The position numbers and the translations under genes are program-made. A model generated the notes under the pieces. The model worked only from the letters and a program-made list of their open reading frames with translations. It searched no databases and was not told the origin of the DNA. This document shows, piece after piece, positions 11,502 to 23,455 of a DNA stretch of 64,000 bases (position 1 is the first letter of the stretch; every line of letters starts with the position of its first letter). Origin of the DNA: Rheum nobile (taxonomy: Eukaryota > Streptophyta > Magnoliopsida > Caryophyllales > Polygonaceae); the NCBI GenBank assembly GCA_027886185.1, contig WOAB01000056.1, positions 10,850,001 to 10,914,000 on the forward strand. Direction: 5' to 3'.

Positions 11502-12374
11502 TGATGTGTCCTTGCTCCGAAGGCAAGCCGGGTGGATCTCGTCTTGGTTAGGAAATCACGTCTAAACTCGTCTGGATGCTGGGAAAGAACGCGTCAGAAA
11601 GAACGCGTTGATGGTGGTGTTGACGAAGCGGTTGCAGCAAACTGTGGGAAGGTGGTGTTGATGGCGGAAGCGGTTTGGTGAGGATATAAGACTTGAAGGA
11701 TAAGTCTTTGGGGTTGTCGTACCGTCGACTGCGGGGTGAAGGGAGATGCGAAGGAAGACTTGCTTGAGGGTTCAAGCGGTGCCGTAGCGTCGGCGGCGGA
11801 GGAAGGGGATGCGAAGATAGAGGTTTGTGACGTCCGATCAAGGGAAGGAGATAAACTCAACTTTAAGCCTTGAACTTTATTTTGAACGTAAGAAAATAAG
11901 AAGAACATAGTAGGGTATTTATAGGGGAGAAGCTCGATCTAACCCTAATGGGCTTGGATCGGTTCTACCCTAAGGTTTAGCCCATGCAAGCATGCAAAAA
12001 GGCACACACCCTAAAAGATATAAGGAAACTATCCTAAAACAATGCAAATAAGGAAACTAGATAAATTGTCTTTAAACAAGGAAACTCTAGAAAAGCTGGA
12101 ATTTCCAAGTATACCCGGCGGCTGTAGAAAGAACGCGTTGAACGTGTCAGCGCGTTGAAGTCTTCAAAGAACGCGTTCTTCTACCCTGATGGTTGCGAGG
12201 ATGACGAGCCTTGGATCGGTCTCTGGGCTTCCTTGGCTGGCGGCGGCGCGTGGAATGAAGGATGTGACGGCGCCGGCGATGGCCTTGGACCTGGACCTCG
12301 TGACTAGGCCTTGTGAGCGTAGGCTCATGGATTCTTCCTCGTCTTGAGCCGTCATCGGAGGCGGGGTCACATCA
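11502..12374 (-). repeat. Element I 3' LTR
   Basis: 873 bp. The minus-strand start TGATGTGACC at 12374 follows the polypurine tract directly. It contains the TATA box (TATAAATA on the minus strand, 11916-11923) and several AACGCGTT / GAACGCGTTC palindromes (for example near 11588-11612 and 12131-12180). The last codons of the pol frame (stop at 12164-12166) lie inside. Confidence 0.92.
11916..11923 (-). promoter_or_regulatory. TATA box of element I 3' LTR
   Basis: TATAAATA read on the minus strand. The homologous box is intact in both element III LTRs (57309-57316, 63467-63474) and is broken in the element I 5' LTR by the insertion of element II. Confidence 0.6.
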
Positions 12375-15300
12375 CCCTCCCCCACTTGGCTGTGAAGCGT
12401 CCCTGCTTCACCATCATCAAACTCTGGCTCAACATATGGAGTCAAATCAGCCACGTTGAAGGACGCGTGGACTCCAAAATCTGGTGGGAGCTCTAGTTGA
12501 TAAGCATTGTCACCTATGCCCTTGATCACGCGGAATGGACCCTCTCCACGCGGTGCCAGTTTGTGCTTTCGACGCGATGGGAACCTCTCTTTTCGAAGAT
12601 GCACCCAGACAAGGTCTCCAGGTGCAAAAACGACGCATCGACGGCCTGTGTTCCTTTGCGCGGCATATTGAACAACACACCTCTCCAGCTGCTCCTTTGT
12701 CTTGCGATGAAGCTCTTTCACGTGTCCAGCGCGTTGTGAAGCTGTGATATGCACTGGATCTCGGGGAGGACGCGGCGACATATCCAGCGGTGTTAATGGG
12801 TTGAGGCCATACACCACTTCGAAGGGTGTCAACTTGGTCGTCGTGTGCCTATATCTATTATAACAAAACTCGACAATGGAAAGTAAGTCCTCTCAACGCT
12901 TAGGGTTGGCTTTGAGCATGGTGCGAAGGAGGGCTCCTAGTGTTTTATTGGTGACCTCAGTTTGGCCATCCGTTTGGGGGTGGTAGCTAGTAGAAAATAG
13001 GAGTTTGGTACCTAGCTTTTCCCAAAGTGTTCTCCAAAAATGTCCAACAAACTTAGAATCCCTATCACTAACAATGGTACGAGGGACTCCATGAAGACGC
13101 ACCACATGGTCAAAGAATAAATCAGCAATCTCAGTAGCACTATGGGTGGTCTTACAAGCAATAAAATGTGCCATCTTAGAGAATCTATCTACAACCACAA
13201 AAATAGAGTCTTTACCTCGCCTAGAGAGGGGCAAACCCGTGATGAAATCCATAGACAAATCCTCCCAAGGGGCACTCGGAATGGGCAAAGGTGTGTAAAG
13301 GCCGTGAGGACTACTCTTGGCTTTCGCTCTCTGGCAAGTGACACAGCTTCTACAAAACCGCGTCACCTGATGCGTCATCTTTGGCCAAAAGAAATGATCG
13401 CGTAAGGCGTCTAAGGTCTTCCTAATCCCAAAGTGGCCACGACTCGCGTGTGCTTCCTCAATCAATAGGAGCCTAATGGAAGAGCTAGGGATACATAGAC
13501 GACCCGCCTTGTACAAATAACCCTCAGACAGAAAAAACGTCTCAAATTCACGCGTTCTCTGACAGTGCTCAAGAATGGGGGAAAAGAAGGGGTCTGAAGC
13601 ATATAAATCTTTAATTAAAGCAAAACCCAGAATTTTAGATTGCACATGTGTCAAGAGAACGTACCTGCGAGACAGCGTGTCTGCAACAATGTTGTCCTTT
13701 CCCTTTTTGTGTTGAACGACATAAGGGAAGGTCTCTAGAAACTCCACCCAGCGAGCATGGCGCCGATTGAGGTGAGCTTGGCTCTTCAGATAACTCAGAG
13801 CGGCATGATCACTGTGAATGACAAATTCACGCGGCCAAAGATAGTGTTGTCAGGTCTTCAGAATGCATACTAATGCATACAGCTCCTTGTCATATGTGGG
13901 ATAATTGAGAGTTGCTCCTGTGAGATTCTCACTGAAGAACGCGATTGGCCTCTTGTCTTGGTGTAGCACTCCATCAATGCCTATGTCGGAGGCATCACAC
14001 TCAACTTCAAAGTGTTTTGTGAAATCTGGAAGTTGGAGAAGAGGGGCCTGACACAACTCGGTCTTCAGGGCGGAGAAAGCGCGTTCATGGGACTCAAGCC
14101 ACAAAACAGTGCTTCCTTTCTTGGTGAGCTCGTGAAGGGGGGCGGCAATAGAAGAGAAATCGCGAACAAAACGCCTATAAAATCCAGCAAGGCCGAGAAA
14201 GCTTCTAACCTGAGTTTGTGTAGTAGGCGTTGGCCATTCTTTGATTGCCGCGATCTTTTCTTCATCAACGCGTAAGCCATCACGACTCACAACGTAGCCC
14301 AGAAAATTGTTGGACTCAGAACAAAATGAACACTTAGCCAGATTTGCAAATAGTTGCTCTTGGCGAAGGTGAGCTGCATGGTCTTCGAGGCTCTTGGAAT
14401 ACACAAGTATGTCATCGAAATAAACGGCAACAAACTTGCCAAGGAAAGATCTCAGAACGTGGTTCATCACGCGCATAAATGTACTTGGCGCGTTCGTGAG
14501 CCCAAATGGCATGACAAGCCACTCATAAAGCCCATACTTTGTCTTGAAGGCCGTTTTCCACTCATCGCCTTCTTTCATCCGGATCTGGTGATAATCACTC
14601 TTCAAATCGATCTTGGAGAAGGTTGTCGCTCCATGAAGCTCATCAAGCATATCATCAAGGCGTGGAATAGGATGCCTGTACTTGACGGTGATCTGGTTAA
14701 TTGCACGACAATCAACACACATTCTCCATGTGCCATCTTTCTTGGGCACAAGGATCACAGGCACAGCACAAGGAGAAAGTGATTCCCTGACGTACCCGCG
14801 ATCAAGTAATTCTTGCACTTGGCGCTGTAGCTCTTGCGTCTCTTCTGGACCAGCTCTATATGCAACGCGATTTGGCAACAAAGCACCTGGGACAAGATCA
14901 ATCTGGTGCTCAATGCCTCTCAAGGGAGGTAAACCTTGTGGCAACTCGTCTGGGAAAACATCTCCGAATGCTTCGAGCAATTTTGCGATCAGTGGTGGTA
15001 AGACCGCGGTCTTCGACGAATCCGGGATGCACGGAGTTGGCACTAGAAGAAAGCATGGCGATTTGCCAGTGACACAAGCAATGAGGTCACTGTGCCTAGC
15101 CAAAAGAACGCGTTGCTCACAGGTGCCTTGCAAAGGACGCGCTGGGGGCAACGAAGTAGTTGGGGCACTTGGTGTTCTTGGGTTGGCATTCTGTTTCTTC
15201 GAACTGGAGCTAGCTTTGGAGGAAGTGACACGCTTGGCATCTGGGAATTCCAGGGATCTAGACGACGCGGCTTCTATAGCTTTCTGGCGATCGCGTTCAA

Positions 15301-17851
15301 CCTGTTCCTACAAGATCTCATGGGGAGACATTGGATGCAAGGTGACGCGTTTTCTATGGTAATTGAACACATAAGTGTTCAAATACCCATCATGGAGCAC
15401 GCGCCTGTCAAGTTGCCATGGGCGCCCAAGCAAAATATGGGTGGCGTCCATTGCAATAACATCACATAAAACAGAATCACAGTATTGGCCTATTGAAAAA
15501 GAAATTAAGCATTGGCGAGATACTGTGTTACCTGGACTTGAAGAAATCCATTGGAGGGCATAAGGTTGTGGATGAGGAGTTGTAGGCAATTTGAAGTGGT
15601 TGACAACCTTCTCATTCACAATGTTTGCACACGATCCTCCATCAACAATGACACTCAAAGTAGCGTTCTGCAGCACAGCCCTGGTGTGAAACAAGTTCTC
15701 GCGTTGATCGCTGAGGGCGGCTTCTTTGACTGTGAGAAGACGATGCGTCACCAAGCTCAGAGGTATTCCCGCGCTCAGAGAAGCGGGTTCATAGTCATAC
15801 GCGTCTTCTTCGTCCTCGTGTTCCTCAAAGATCGCGTCAAGTGGTGCCTCCTCGTCTTCACAAGACTCGTAGCCAGCAGCGGCTGTGGAGAACAACACTT
15901 TGCGAGCATTGGGGCAATCTTTCTTGTAATGCCCTCGTCCACCACATTTATAGCACTCAATATCACGCGCGCGATCATTGGGCACTGGAGCCTGTTTTGG
16001 CGGGTTCTGGCGCACCGCGGTGAGTGGTGTCGTCGCGGTCTTCGGCTTTGAAGCTTGGCCAGAAGGTACTGTGGTAGAGGCACTAGGTCTAGAATTAGTG
16101 TAAGGTAAACCACTAGTGTTAGAAGAATACCTTTGTTGACCAGTGGGATATGTGTAAGACTTCCTGCGAGATTGTTGAGCATGTAGTTGCATCGCCGCGT
16201 GGGTAAGTCTGTTCAAATCATTGATTGGTAACACCTCGAGTTGATCACGGATGTTGGTGTTCAACCCACTCAAGAATTTGGTTCGCAGAGTTGATGGTGC
16301 AACCGAGATGTCGGCCTTGTAATACATGTCCTCAATCTTGGAGAAGAACTCGAGAGGAGTCATCGTTCCTTGTCGAGCCATGTCAATCTCCAATCTCATT
16401 TGATTTCTGTAATCTGGAGGCACGTATTTCCTCGTCATTATGTAGACCAATTGATGCCATTCTGTGGCTCGTGTTCTGTGGCGTCGAATGCAATCATCTT
16501 CAAACTGATGCCACCAAACGCGTGTTGCTCCTCGAAAGCTTAGCGTCGCGGCGTTGACATGTTCTTCTGGGGGCACTTGATTATAACGTAGCGTGTACTC
16601 TGTAGTCTGCACCCATTCAAGAAACACAGCAGGATTGTATTCACCAAAAAATTGATCGATCTTTACCTTGACATGTGGTCGTTGGTAACGATTCTGTTCT
16701 GGTGCCTGGTTGAATGCGTTGTTTGGAGCTGCATCATAAAGAGGGTTGTTGATTGCTCGCAGTCCATGTGGTCTATCGCATCCAACAAGGTAGCCATCGC
16801 GTTGATCGCGATCTCTGTGGACAAAGTCATCCCTTGGCGCATAGCCTTCTTCTCGTGGAAGCCTTTGGCGCTGGGGAACTTGGTTGTCGCGTCGATGGTC
16901 TCTCTGTGGAACATCGCGGCGCTCGCCGCCAATGTCACGAAAGCGATCCCCTTTGGGTTGGAGACGTGGGGAAGGCATATAATCCGAAGTATGGTCCTGC
17001 AATTCAATAGGATCTCCAAGAGGTGGATGGAAAAAGTTAGGATTGACCATACATGAGTCCTCGATTTCCTCGTCGTCATACTCGGCGAAGTCGTCTTCGA
17101 CATCTGGTGTGAGTGACTCGTAGCCATCCTCGTAACGCGGTGTTCGGACGCTCTGGTGATGTAGATGATCGCGTACATCATGGCTTCTCTGTTGAGTCAA
17201 AGGTGTCCTCAAGTGAGTATCGCGTGGTGCACCTCTATTAACGCGTTGTGGTCGGAATGGTGGCGCGTCGACTTGGGCAGCCTAACGGCGTCGGTCATCG
17301 CGTTGTGTAGAGATTTGAACACGTCGCGGTGTTTTCCTGGAGGCATACATGTCATCAAAATTGTATGGGTCAGTGTATTCACCTCGATCATCCTCGTCAT
17401 CACGGTCTGAGTGGGAGCCATCTGGTGTGGCTCTGGGGACATAGCGGTCCCGGGGTGGGGCGAGGCCTTGGTGGCTCTCGATAACACTTTGCATCCTGTT
17501 GAGTTGTGGTTGATGCTGAGAGGTGGAAGGCATAATTCCCTTGCCTTTGTCGATCCTTGTCTTGGAAGGGCCTGCGTCAGTAGCTCTAGGTGGAGGTGGC
17601 GCATCCATAGTACTCAGTGGGAATTGAGTGTTAACGAGTCGGGCAGCGCGTTCTCTGTCTCTGGCCTCAAAGTCGGCGACTTGTTGGCGAAGAGCTTGAA
17701 TCTCGCGTTGTTCTGCAGACATCTCCAAGATGGGATCTTGTTGTTGGTCTTGGTTGTCCAACGGAAGCTCTTGGTTGTTGGGGTCGTCTTCGACGCGTTG
17801 TTCTCCAGTGTGGCCAATTGCTATGGTACCTATAACGAGTGGGGTAGACAT
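12164..17851 (-). pseudogene. Element I gag-pol polyprotein with four in-frame stops
   Basis: A single reading frame of about 1,896 codons from the ATG (MSTPLVIG) at 17851. Gag contains a capsid-like region (FLEWVQTTEYTLRY, WWHQFEDD, TRKYVPPDYRNQMRL) and one CCHC knuckle (CYKCGGRGHYKKDC, about 15913-15957). Protease has DGGSCANI (about 15617-15650). Reverse transcriptase has FSKIDLKSDYHQIRM and YFDDILVYS (about 14397-14425). RNase H has ECDASDIG (about 13985). Integrase has the HHCC finger (about 13335-13480), MDFITGL, VSDRDSKF and DGQTEVTNK. The tail FNVADLTPY follows. Stops at 17282-17284 (TAG), 15308-15310 (TAG), 13850-13852 (TGA) and 12893-12895 (TGA) leave the frame unchanged. Relative to element III about seven codons are missing after HLRQ. 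It is not translatable as a whole. Confidence 0.92.
12375..12387 (-). promoter_or_regulatory. Polypurine tract of element I
   Basis: Minus-strand AAGTGGGGGAGGG directly abuts the 3' LTR start. It is the expected primer site for plus-strand DNA synthesis. It lies inside the pol coding frame. Confidence 0.85.
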
Positions 17852-18610
17852 CAGAGTAAAACGAACCAAAAGACAACGAAACACAACAAGCAAGCAAATC
17901 ACTAGTCAAATCACAACGTTCACGTGGGTAGGGCGTTTGTCGTTTGCCTTGAGGGCGGCTTGGCTTGACAAGAGTTGGTGTATCAAGCAAGATGCAATCA
18001 AACAAGCAAGAACAAATTGTAACCCTAAACCAAACGTAAACAAAAGCAACCTTAAGAGCAAGAAATCACCTTCTAGGAAGCAACCTAGACGATGGAGAGA
18101 TTGAGAAGATGAGCTTAGACCTGGGCGGGTTAGGGTTGCCTTATTTTGGCTTTCCCTAACTTTGAAACTTTTTTTTATCACGTTTTTTTTTATATCCGAG
18201 ATCGTATCATTTGATCTTTTCTGATTTGCAAAAGGAAATAAAATAAAAAAGGTTTAAGTAACAAGAATATCACAAGGTGATAAGAGATTAGAGAGAGAAG
18301 ATAAGATTTGATTATATCTTATAAGGAAAGTGGTAAACTTAACTAAAAAGCAATATCAAGCAAACAAGGAAACTCTATCCACGCATGAAATAAGGAAACA
18401 AATTATTCTAGCATGCAAGATAACAAAATACCTAACATACCAAAACTTGGGGAAGAAGAAAAAAAATTTCGACCAAGGTGGGACCTTGTAGAAACCGAAG
18501 GGTGAGCAAATATATGATTTTTCGTGATATTTTTAGCAAGTAAACGATGGGGGTCAAGAAAAATCATGAACAAATTTGAGATTTGAGTTCGTGACTTACA
18601 AGACTGCTGG

Positions 18611-18622
18611 GCTCTGATGCCA
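18611..18622 (-). promoter_or_regulatory. Primer-binding site of element I
   Basis: Minus-strand TGGCATCAGAGC, two bases after the 5' LTR. It matches the initiator-methionine tRNA 3' end type TGGTATCAGAGC with one difference. Confidence 0.85.
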
Positions 18623-18624
18623 GT

Positions 18625-19044
18625 TGATGTGTCCTTGCTCCGAAGGCAAGCCGGGTGGATCTCGTCTTGGTTAGGAAATCACGTCTGAACTCGTCTGGAT
18701 GCTGGGAAAGAACGCATCAAAAAGAACGCGTTGATGGTGGTGTTGACGAAGCGGTTGCATCGAACTGTGGGAAGGTGGTGTTGATGGCGGAAGCGGTTTG
18801 GTGAGGATATAAGACTTGAAGGATAAGTATTTGGGGTTGTCGTAGCGTCGACTGCGGGGTGAAGGGAGATGCGAAGGAAGACATGCTTGAGGGTTCAAGC
18901 GGTGCCGTAGCGTTGGCGGCGGAGGAAGGGGATGCGAAGATAGAGGTTTGTGACGTCCGATCAAGGGAAGGAGATAAACTCAACTTTAAGCCTTGAACTT
19001 TATTTTGAACGTAAGAAAATAAGAAGAACATAGTAGGGTATTTA
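18625..19044 (-). repeat. Element I 5' LTR, outer (R/U5-side) part
   Basis: Homologous to 11502-11920 of the 3' LTR, with about nine substitutions. It stops in the middle of the TATA box, where element II begins. Confidence 0.92.
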
Positions 19045-21387
19045 TGTAACACCCCGTAATTTTAAGGGTATTTTGAAATTTTATTTTTCTTATGCCCGAA
19101 TTGCTAGACGGATTTAATTCAGAGAAGATCGGACATTCTGTAATATGTCTGAGCTCTGTAGATTTTTCCGAGCATTATATAATACAGTTGAGGTGTTTTC
19201 GGGGTTAATGTATCGTTAGAGTACGAATATATTTATCCCGTAGTTAAGAAATTTAATCCAAACCAAGTTTGGATAAGAATTAAACGAAGTCGGCCATAAA
19301 CCGCGACTTGACGCGACCTGACGCGAGATGCCGCGACTCACCGCGATCGCGGTAATGCCAAGAGCTGAGCAGTGTCGTCTTCCTCGCGTGGCGGTTACTG
19401 TAGCTCTGTTTTTGGCTCAGTTTTTGGGCAGCCAAGTGGCTCGTCCACTTGCCCTTTGCCTTGTCCCCTTGTCCCCTCAGATGAGACTCGGATTGGGCTA
19501 TAAAAGGAGGTGAAGACCGAAGCCAAGAGCTCTCTTCTTCTTCCTTCTTCTTCTCCTCTGTTTTCCTCTGTTTTTCTCCATTAAAGCCGAGCTTGTGAGC
19601 TTCGTGTGTGGGAGATTTCGAGTGTCTCTTGAGTTGAGAAGGTGCTCTTGAGTGTTGTTGGAAGCTTTGAGGTGTTGGGAGATCGAACCATAGACAAATC
19701 GAAGGCAAACAAATCGGTTTGGGTAAGAAATTCTCCATTGTTGTCTCGCGAGCTAGCCACTGTCACAGCACAAAAACCGCGACCGACCGCGACCTGCCGC
19801 GATCGCGGTATGTGTGTGTCCGAGTTGTGTGTTTTGTGGTTTGGCTTTGGGCTTTGCTCGTTTCCTTTGATTTCTTCTTGTATTCTTTTAGATTCATATA
19901 TAAGTGTATTGAATCTAACTTAGGGTCTTGTTATGGGCCATTTCTTAGGGATTTAATATCCAAGATCTGCTCCAGTTTCAGACCCAGGAACTAGACGTTG
20001 CTCTGCTTGGTTCGAGCTTGTCGGATCTAAGGCAAGTGGCGGTTCGCTCTTGCTCATCATTCCATACTTCAATTAATTATCAATAGTTTTGTTGTTAATT
20101 AATTTGGGATGATTGTTAATTATGTTGGAATTGTTTGATAACGTTATGTGATTAAAAGATGATATTATACTAGGTTGTATATTCTGCTAGAATCGACGCT
20201 AGTATATGATAGATTTATTGTGCAGGTGAAGGCCGTAAGGGTCCTTGATATGATTTATTGTGTGTGGCTTAGATTATTAAATCTAGGATGACTGCCAGGT
20301 GGGCAAAGATATAGATGTTTGTGCAGGTTGGGCCGTGATGGTCCTGTATATGAATTGTTGTGTGTTTGACTGTTTAGTCAGAACGAGTATTCGTAGGGAC
20401 AATGGATGAGAGGTCCTGTCGTCTCTTTATAATTAATTTGTAAGTCATTGACTAACTTCTATACTCGAGTGGAGTAAGAAGTGGTGCACTCTGCAGGTGT
20501 CACAACCCGGTTCGATATGTGTTGCGCGAGTGGCGGACATGTATGTAAAAGCTTATAACGTGATGTGGTGTGTGGTCATTTAAATAAGATACATGCCATG
20601 AGTATGCACATAATGAAAATGCCTTGACCATATTATTAAAGTGCCGTATGAGTAAGCACTTATTCAAAATGTTCGGCGAGTAGTGCAGCTAGGCGCTAGT
20701 GCAGCTAGGAAAAGCTCGTCTTAGTTGTAGATCGCTCGTATGCGATACTTGTGTGATGTGGTTGTGTGTGTTTGGATATGTTTTCCAACATTTGTTATCA
20801 TGTTTCCTATAAGGCTCATTTCATTTAGAGTCTTCTTTTGGGATTGATTGATGTGAGACTCGATCTCCAGAATCTTCTCTTGTGCATACCTTTTGATATT
20901 CCAGTAGGAGTATGATGGTTGACTAGCGTACTCGGTTATTATTCGAGGGACGATGAGTCTAACCTAATGCGACTGCTTCGAACCACTCTGCTTTGTGCCC
21001 TTGCTAGTCTATTCATTTAGACTAACCAACCGTTATATTCCTTGCATGGTTGGCTGGTGTCATCCGTTCGATTCGGCACATCAGGTGTGTTGCTGTTCAG
21101 TGAAGGCTAGAAGCGACTATGAAGATGAACGGTGTTTTGTTTTCGACAACTTGTTTTGTCGTTTTGTATTCAAAAAGTCTTCCGCTGTTGTATCACTGAT
21201 TATTTGGGTCGTTTTTGGAATCGTGTAATTCCGCGACCATGTGGTTTAATAAAAGTTATGATTTTAGTATTATAACTACGTTTAAGACAGTTATGTCGTC
21301 GGAAAAAGCCTGGGGTGACTTCGGGGTTTACGTCCGGGGTCATCGGCAGTAGCGCTTCCAAATAGGGTTAAATTTGGGGGTGTTACA
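19045..21387 (+). repeat. Element II 5' LTR
   Basis: TATA box TATAAAA at 19499-19505. CG-rich hairpins CCGCGATCGCGG lie at 19341-19352 and 19797-19808 on either side of the TATA box, with further CCGCGAC/GACGCGA units at 19303-19345. Confidence 0.95.
19499..19505 (+). promoter_or_regulatory. TATA box of element II 5' LTR
   Basis: TATAAAA followed by GGAGG. The same box is at 23920-23926 in the 3' LTR. It is placed about 150 bp after one hairpin cluster and 290 bp before the next. Confidence 0.6.
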
Positions 21388-21390
21388 AGT

Positions 21391-21402
21391 TGGTATCAGA
21401 GC
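21391..21402 (+). promoter_or_regulatory. Primer-binding site of element II
   Basis: TGGTATCAGAGC, three bases after the LTR, complementary to the initiator-methionine tRNA 3' end. Confidence 0.9.
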
Positions 21403-21763
21403 TAAAATGTTTTCCAAGAGCTCTGAATTTTTTTCAAAAGCCGTTCATAGTCGTGCCTTCTTGAGTCTGATACGGAAGTTGCTTCTGTGTCTAGAAAGAC
21501 TAAGACTTTCTGTTTGTCACCCATAGTTGAGGGTGCATTCCGTTCTCTTCTGAAGGACTCGAAAGAAGTCGAGGTGGTTTCGCCATCTCCAGTTAGACTC
21601 GAGTTTTAGTTCTCTTGTCGTGAGTTGAGGTTGTAGAACCTAGTATTCAAGATTGGTGTTCATCTAGGAAAGTTTACCAAGTTGATCTAAATCCAAGTTG
21701 ACTTTTATTACATTATGAATAGATATTAATGTGTAAAGTACTTGGACTTTGATCAGTAATCAG

Positions 21764-23092
21764 ATGGTGAACCCGAGAGACGTTATTCGCACTGATGCTG
21801 GGCCGAGCAATGACCCGAGACCAGGTGCAAGAATTGTTCCAAACTCTGTGGAGGAGCACGAGTCGATGTCGCAGAATAATCCAGGAGGCAATGGCCAAGC
21901 TTCGGCCAACGCTCCAGTGGTTTTTGATGCAGCAGCTGTTGCAGCTATTCGGGAGATAATGATGCAAGTATTCGCCGAGGCTAGGCAACCTACCGCACCA
22001 CAGGCACAAGCTGTGCCAATTCCCCCAATGGTTCCTAGGTTTGAGGAGCCAGCTGTTTATGTACACCAAGATGAGGCGGTCAGGAAGAGAGGTGATTATG
22101 GTCGAGTGCTGAAGACCATTACCTCTTTGAGACCTGACCATTATAATGGCAAAGGAGAGCCAGTTAGAGCTGCTCATTGGTTTTCCCACATGGAGCGGTT
22201 GTTCCGCAACGTGGATTGCACCGAAGCTGAGAAAGTGCAGATAGCCTCTCTTCAGTTAAAAGAAGAAGCTAGTGAATGGTGGGAGAACACTGGGTTGGCT
22301 GATCGAGTTGATTTGAACTGGGCTATGTTCAAGACGAAAATGATGGACCGTTTCTTTTCCCGATCTATGAGGGACGAGAAGCACAAGGAGTTCATGCATC
22401 CAGAGATAGAGGGATTGAAAGTCACTGAGCTTGTGACTAAGTTCAATCACTTGTTGCAATACGCTGGGTCAGATGTAACCAGCGAGGAGCAGAAGATCTG
22501 GCACTTCCATGAGTGGATGGGTCCAGACATTAAGCCATTGATGGTGCGTCACGGATGCTCTACTTTGGAGCAATACGTGGATGCGGCCTATAAGCTGGAA
22601 GTGACTCTGGAGGAGTCTACCAAGAAGAGGAATCACCAGAAGTTGGTGCAAGAACAATCTCAGGCGAGCGGATTTAAACGTCCTGCGCCACCGTCTAACC
22701 TTGCTAAGTCAAGCAAGGCAAAGACAGAGATGACTCAAGGAAGGTCGACACAACGATCTGGTCAAGACCAGGGTCTGATCCGATGTTTCAATTGTGGTGC
22801 CGTTGGGCACATGAGCAGTATGTGCCAAAAGGAAAGGAAATCATGCTTTGGATGTGGAAAGTTTGGGCACATGCAGGAGTTTTGTTGGCTGGAAAGGCAA
22901 AAAGGACTGGAGTCGCAGCAAGGGTCTGCTAATCAGAATAACCGGCCTGAGTATAAACCGGTGGAGGCTCCAAGTCCTTCGATGCAGACAACTGCACAGA
23001 ATAAAGGGAAGGCCCCAGTAGCTTATGGAAGTCATGGTCAACGTCTTTACGTGATACGTGAGGCGGATGGACCTGATGTTCCATTTGCTTAA
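21764..23092 (+). CDS. Element II Gag, intact
   Basis: 442 residues from the first ATG (MVNPRDVI). It forms the capsid that packages element RNA. The N-terminus is Gln/Pro/Ala-rich. It is followed by a retrotransposon-gag domain: AAHWFSHMERLFRNVDC, LKEEASEWWENT, WAMFKTKMMDRFF, EFMHPEIEGLKVTELV and LLQYAGSDVTSEEQ, about residues 130-280. A basic linker and two CCHC zinc knuckles follow, CFNCGAVGHMSSMC (about 340) and CFGCGKFGHMQEFC (about 360), and then a Gln/Pro-rich tail. No protease motif follows and the frame ends at TAA 23090-23092, 364 bp before the 3' LTR. The frame has no lesion, agreeing with its youth. Extending to TTG at 21749 adds only five residues. Confidence 0.9.
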   Translation: MVNPRDVIRTDAGPSNDPRPGARIVPNSVEEHESMSQNNPGGNGQASANAPVVFDAAAVAAIREIMMQVFAEARQPTAPQAQAVPIPPMVPRFEEPAVYVHQDEAVRKRGDYGRVLKTITSLRPDHYNGKGEPVRAAHWFSHMERLFRNVDCTEAEKVQIASLQLKEEASEWWENTGLADRVDLNWAMFKTKMMDRFFSRSMRDEKHKEFMHPEIEGLKVTELVTKFNHLLQYAGSDVTSEEQKIWHFHEWMGPDIKPLMVRHGCSTLEQYVDAAYKLEVTLEESTKKRNHQKLVQEQSQASGFKRPAPPSNLAKSSKAKTEMTQGRSTQRSGQDQGLIRCFNCGAVGHMSSMCQKERKSCFGCGKFGHMQEFCWLERQKGLESQQGSANQNNRPEYKPVEAPSPSMQTTAQNKGKAPVAYGSHGQRLYVIREADGPDVPFA

Positions 23093-23439
23093 AGCTTTCT
23101 ACTTTTGTTGTAGGTTGTAGATGTGGGTGTTTACCCAGTTTTTTGTTATGGACAGTTGTGTTAGTAAGTTTAAAAACGCAGCAAGGTTGTAAAACTTTTG
23201 TTGTAAATATTCTTGCTAATATAAATATTTGGTTTAAACCAAGCGTTTGTCAGATGTCTCGATTATCATTCAGGGTGAAGTTTGAGACAGCTGCGTAGCA
23301 AGGTGGTACCTTTGGTACGAGTTTTGTGCTCCAAGTTAGAAACTGAAGAGGTTACTTGGGAGACTGAGGCGGGTGTACTTAGATACTTTCCCTACTTGTT
23401 GCCGGCCTTGATAATGCAAGTTTCGGGGTCGAAACTTAA

Positions 23440-23455
23440 AATAAGGGGGTAGTAA
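23440..23455 (+). promoter_or_regulatory. Polypurine tract of element II
   Basis: Purine-rich AATAAGGGGGTAGTAA immediately upstream of the 3' LTR start. Confidence 0.75.

Noticed and set aside
11548..11908. Overlapping ORFs of 97-104 codons on the minus strand, repeated at 18671-19052 and 57374-57761
   Set aside because: They are the same stretch of LTR in elements I and III, open in two frames at once. They are leader/LTR sequence, not genes.
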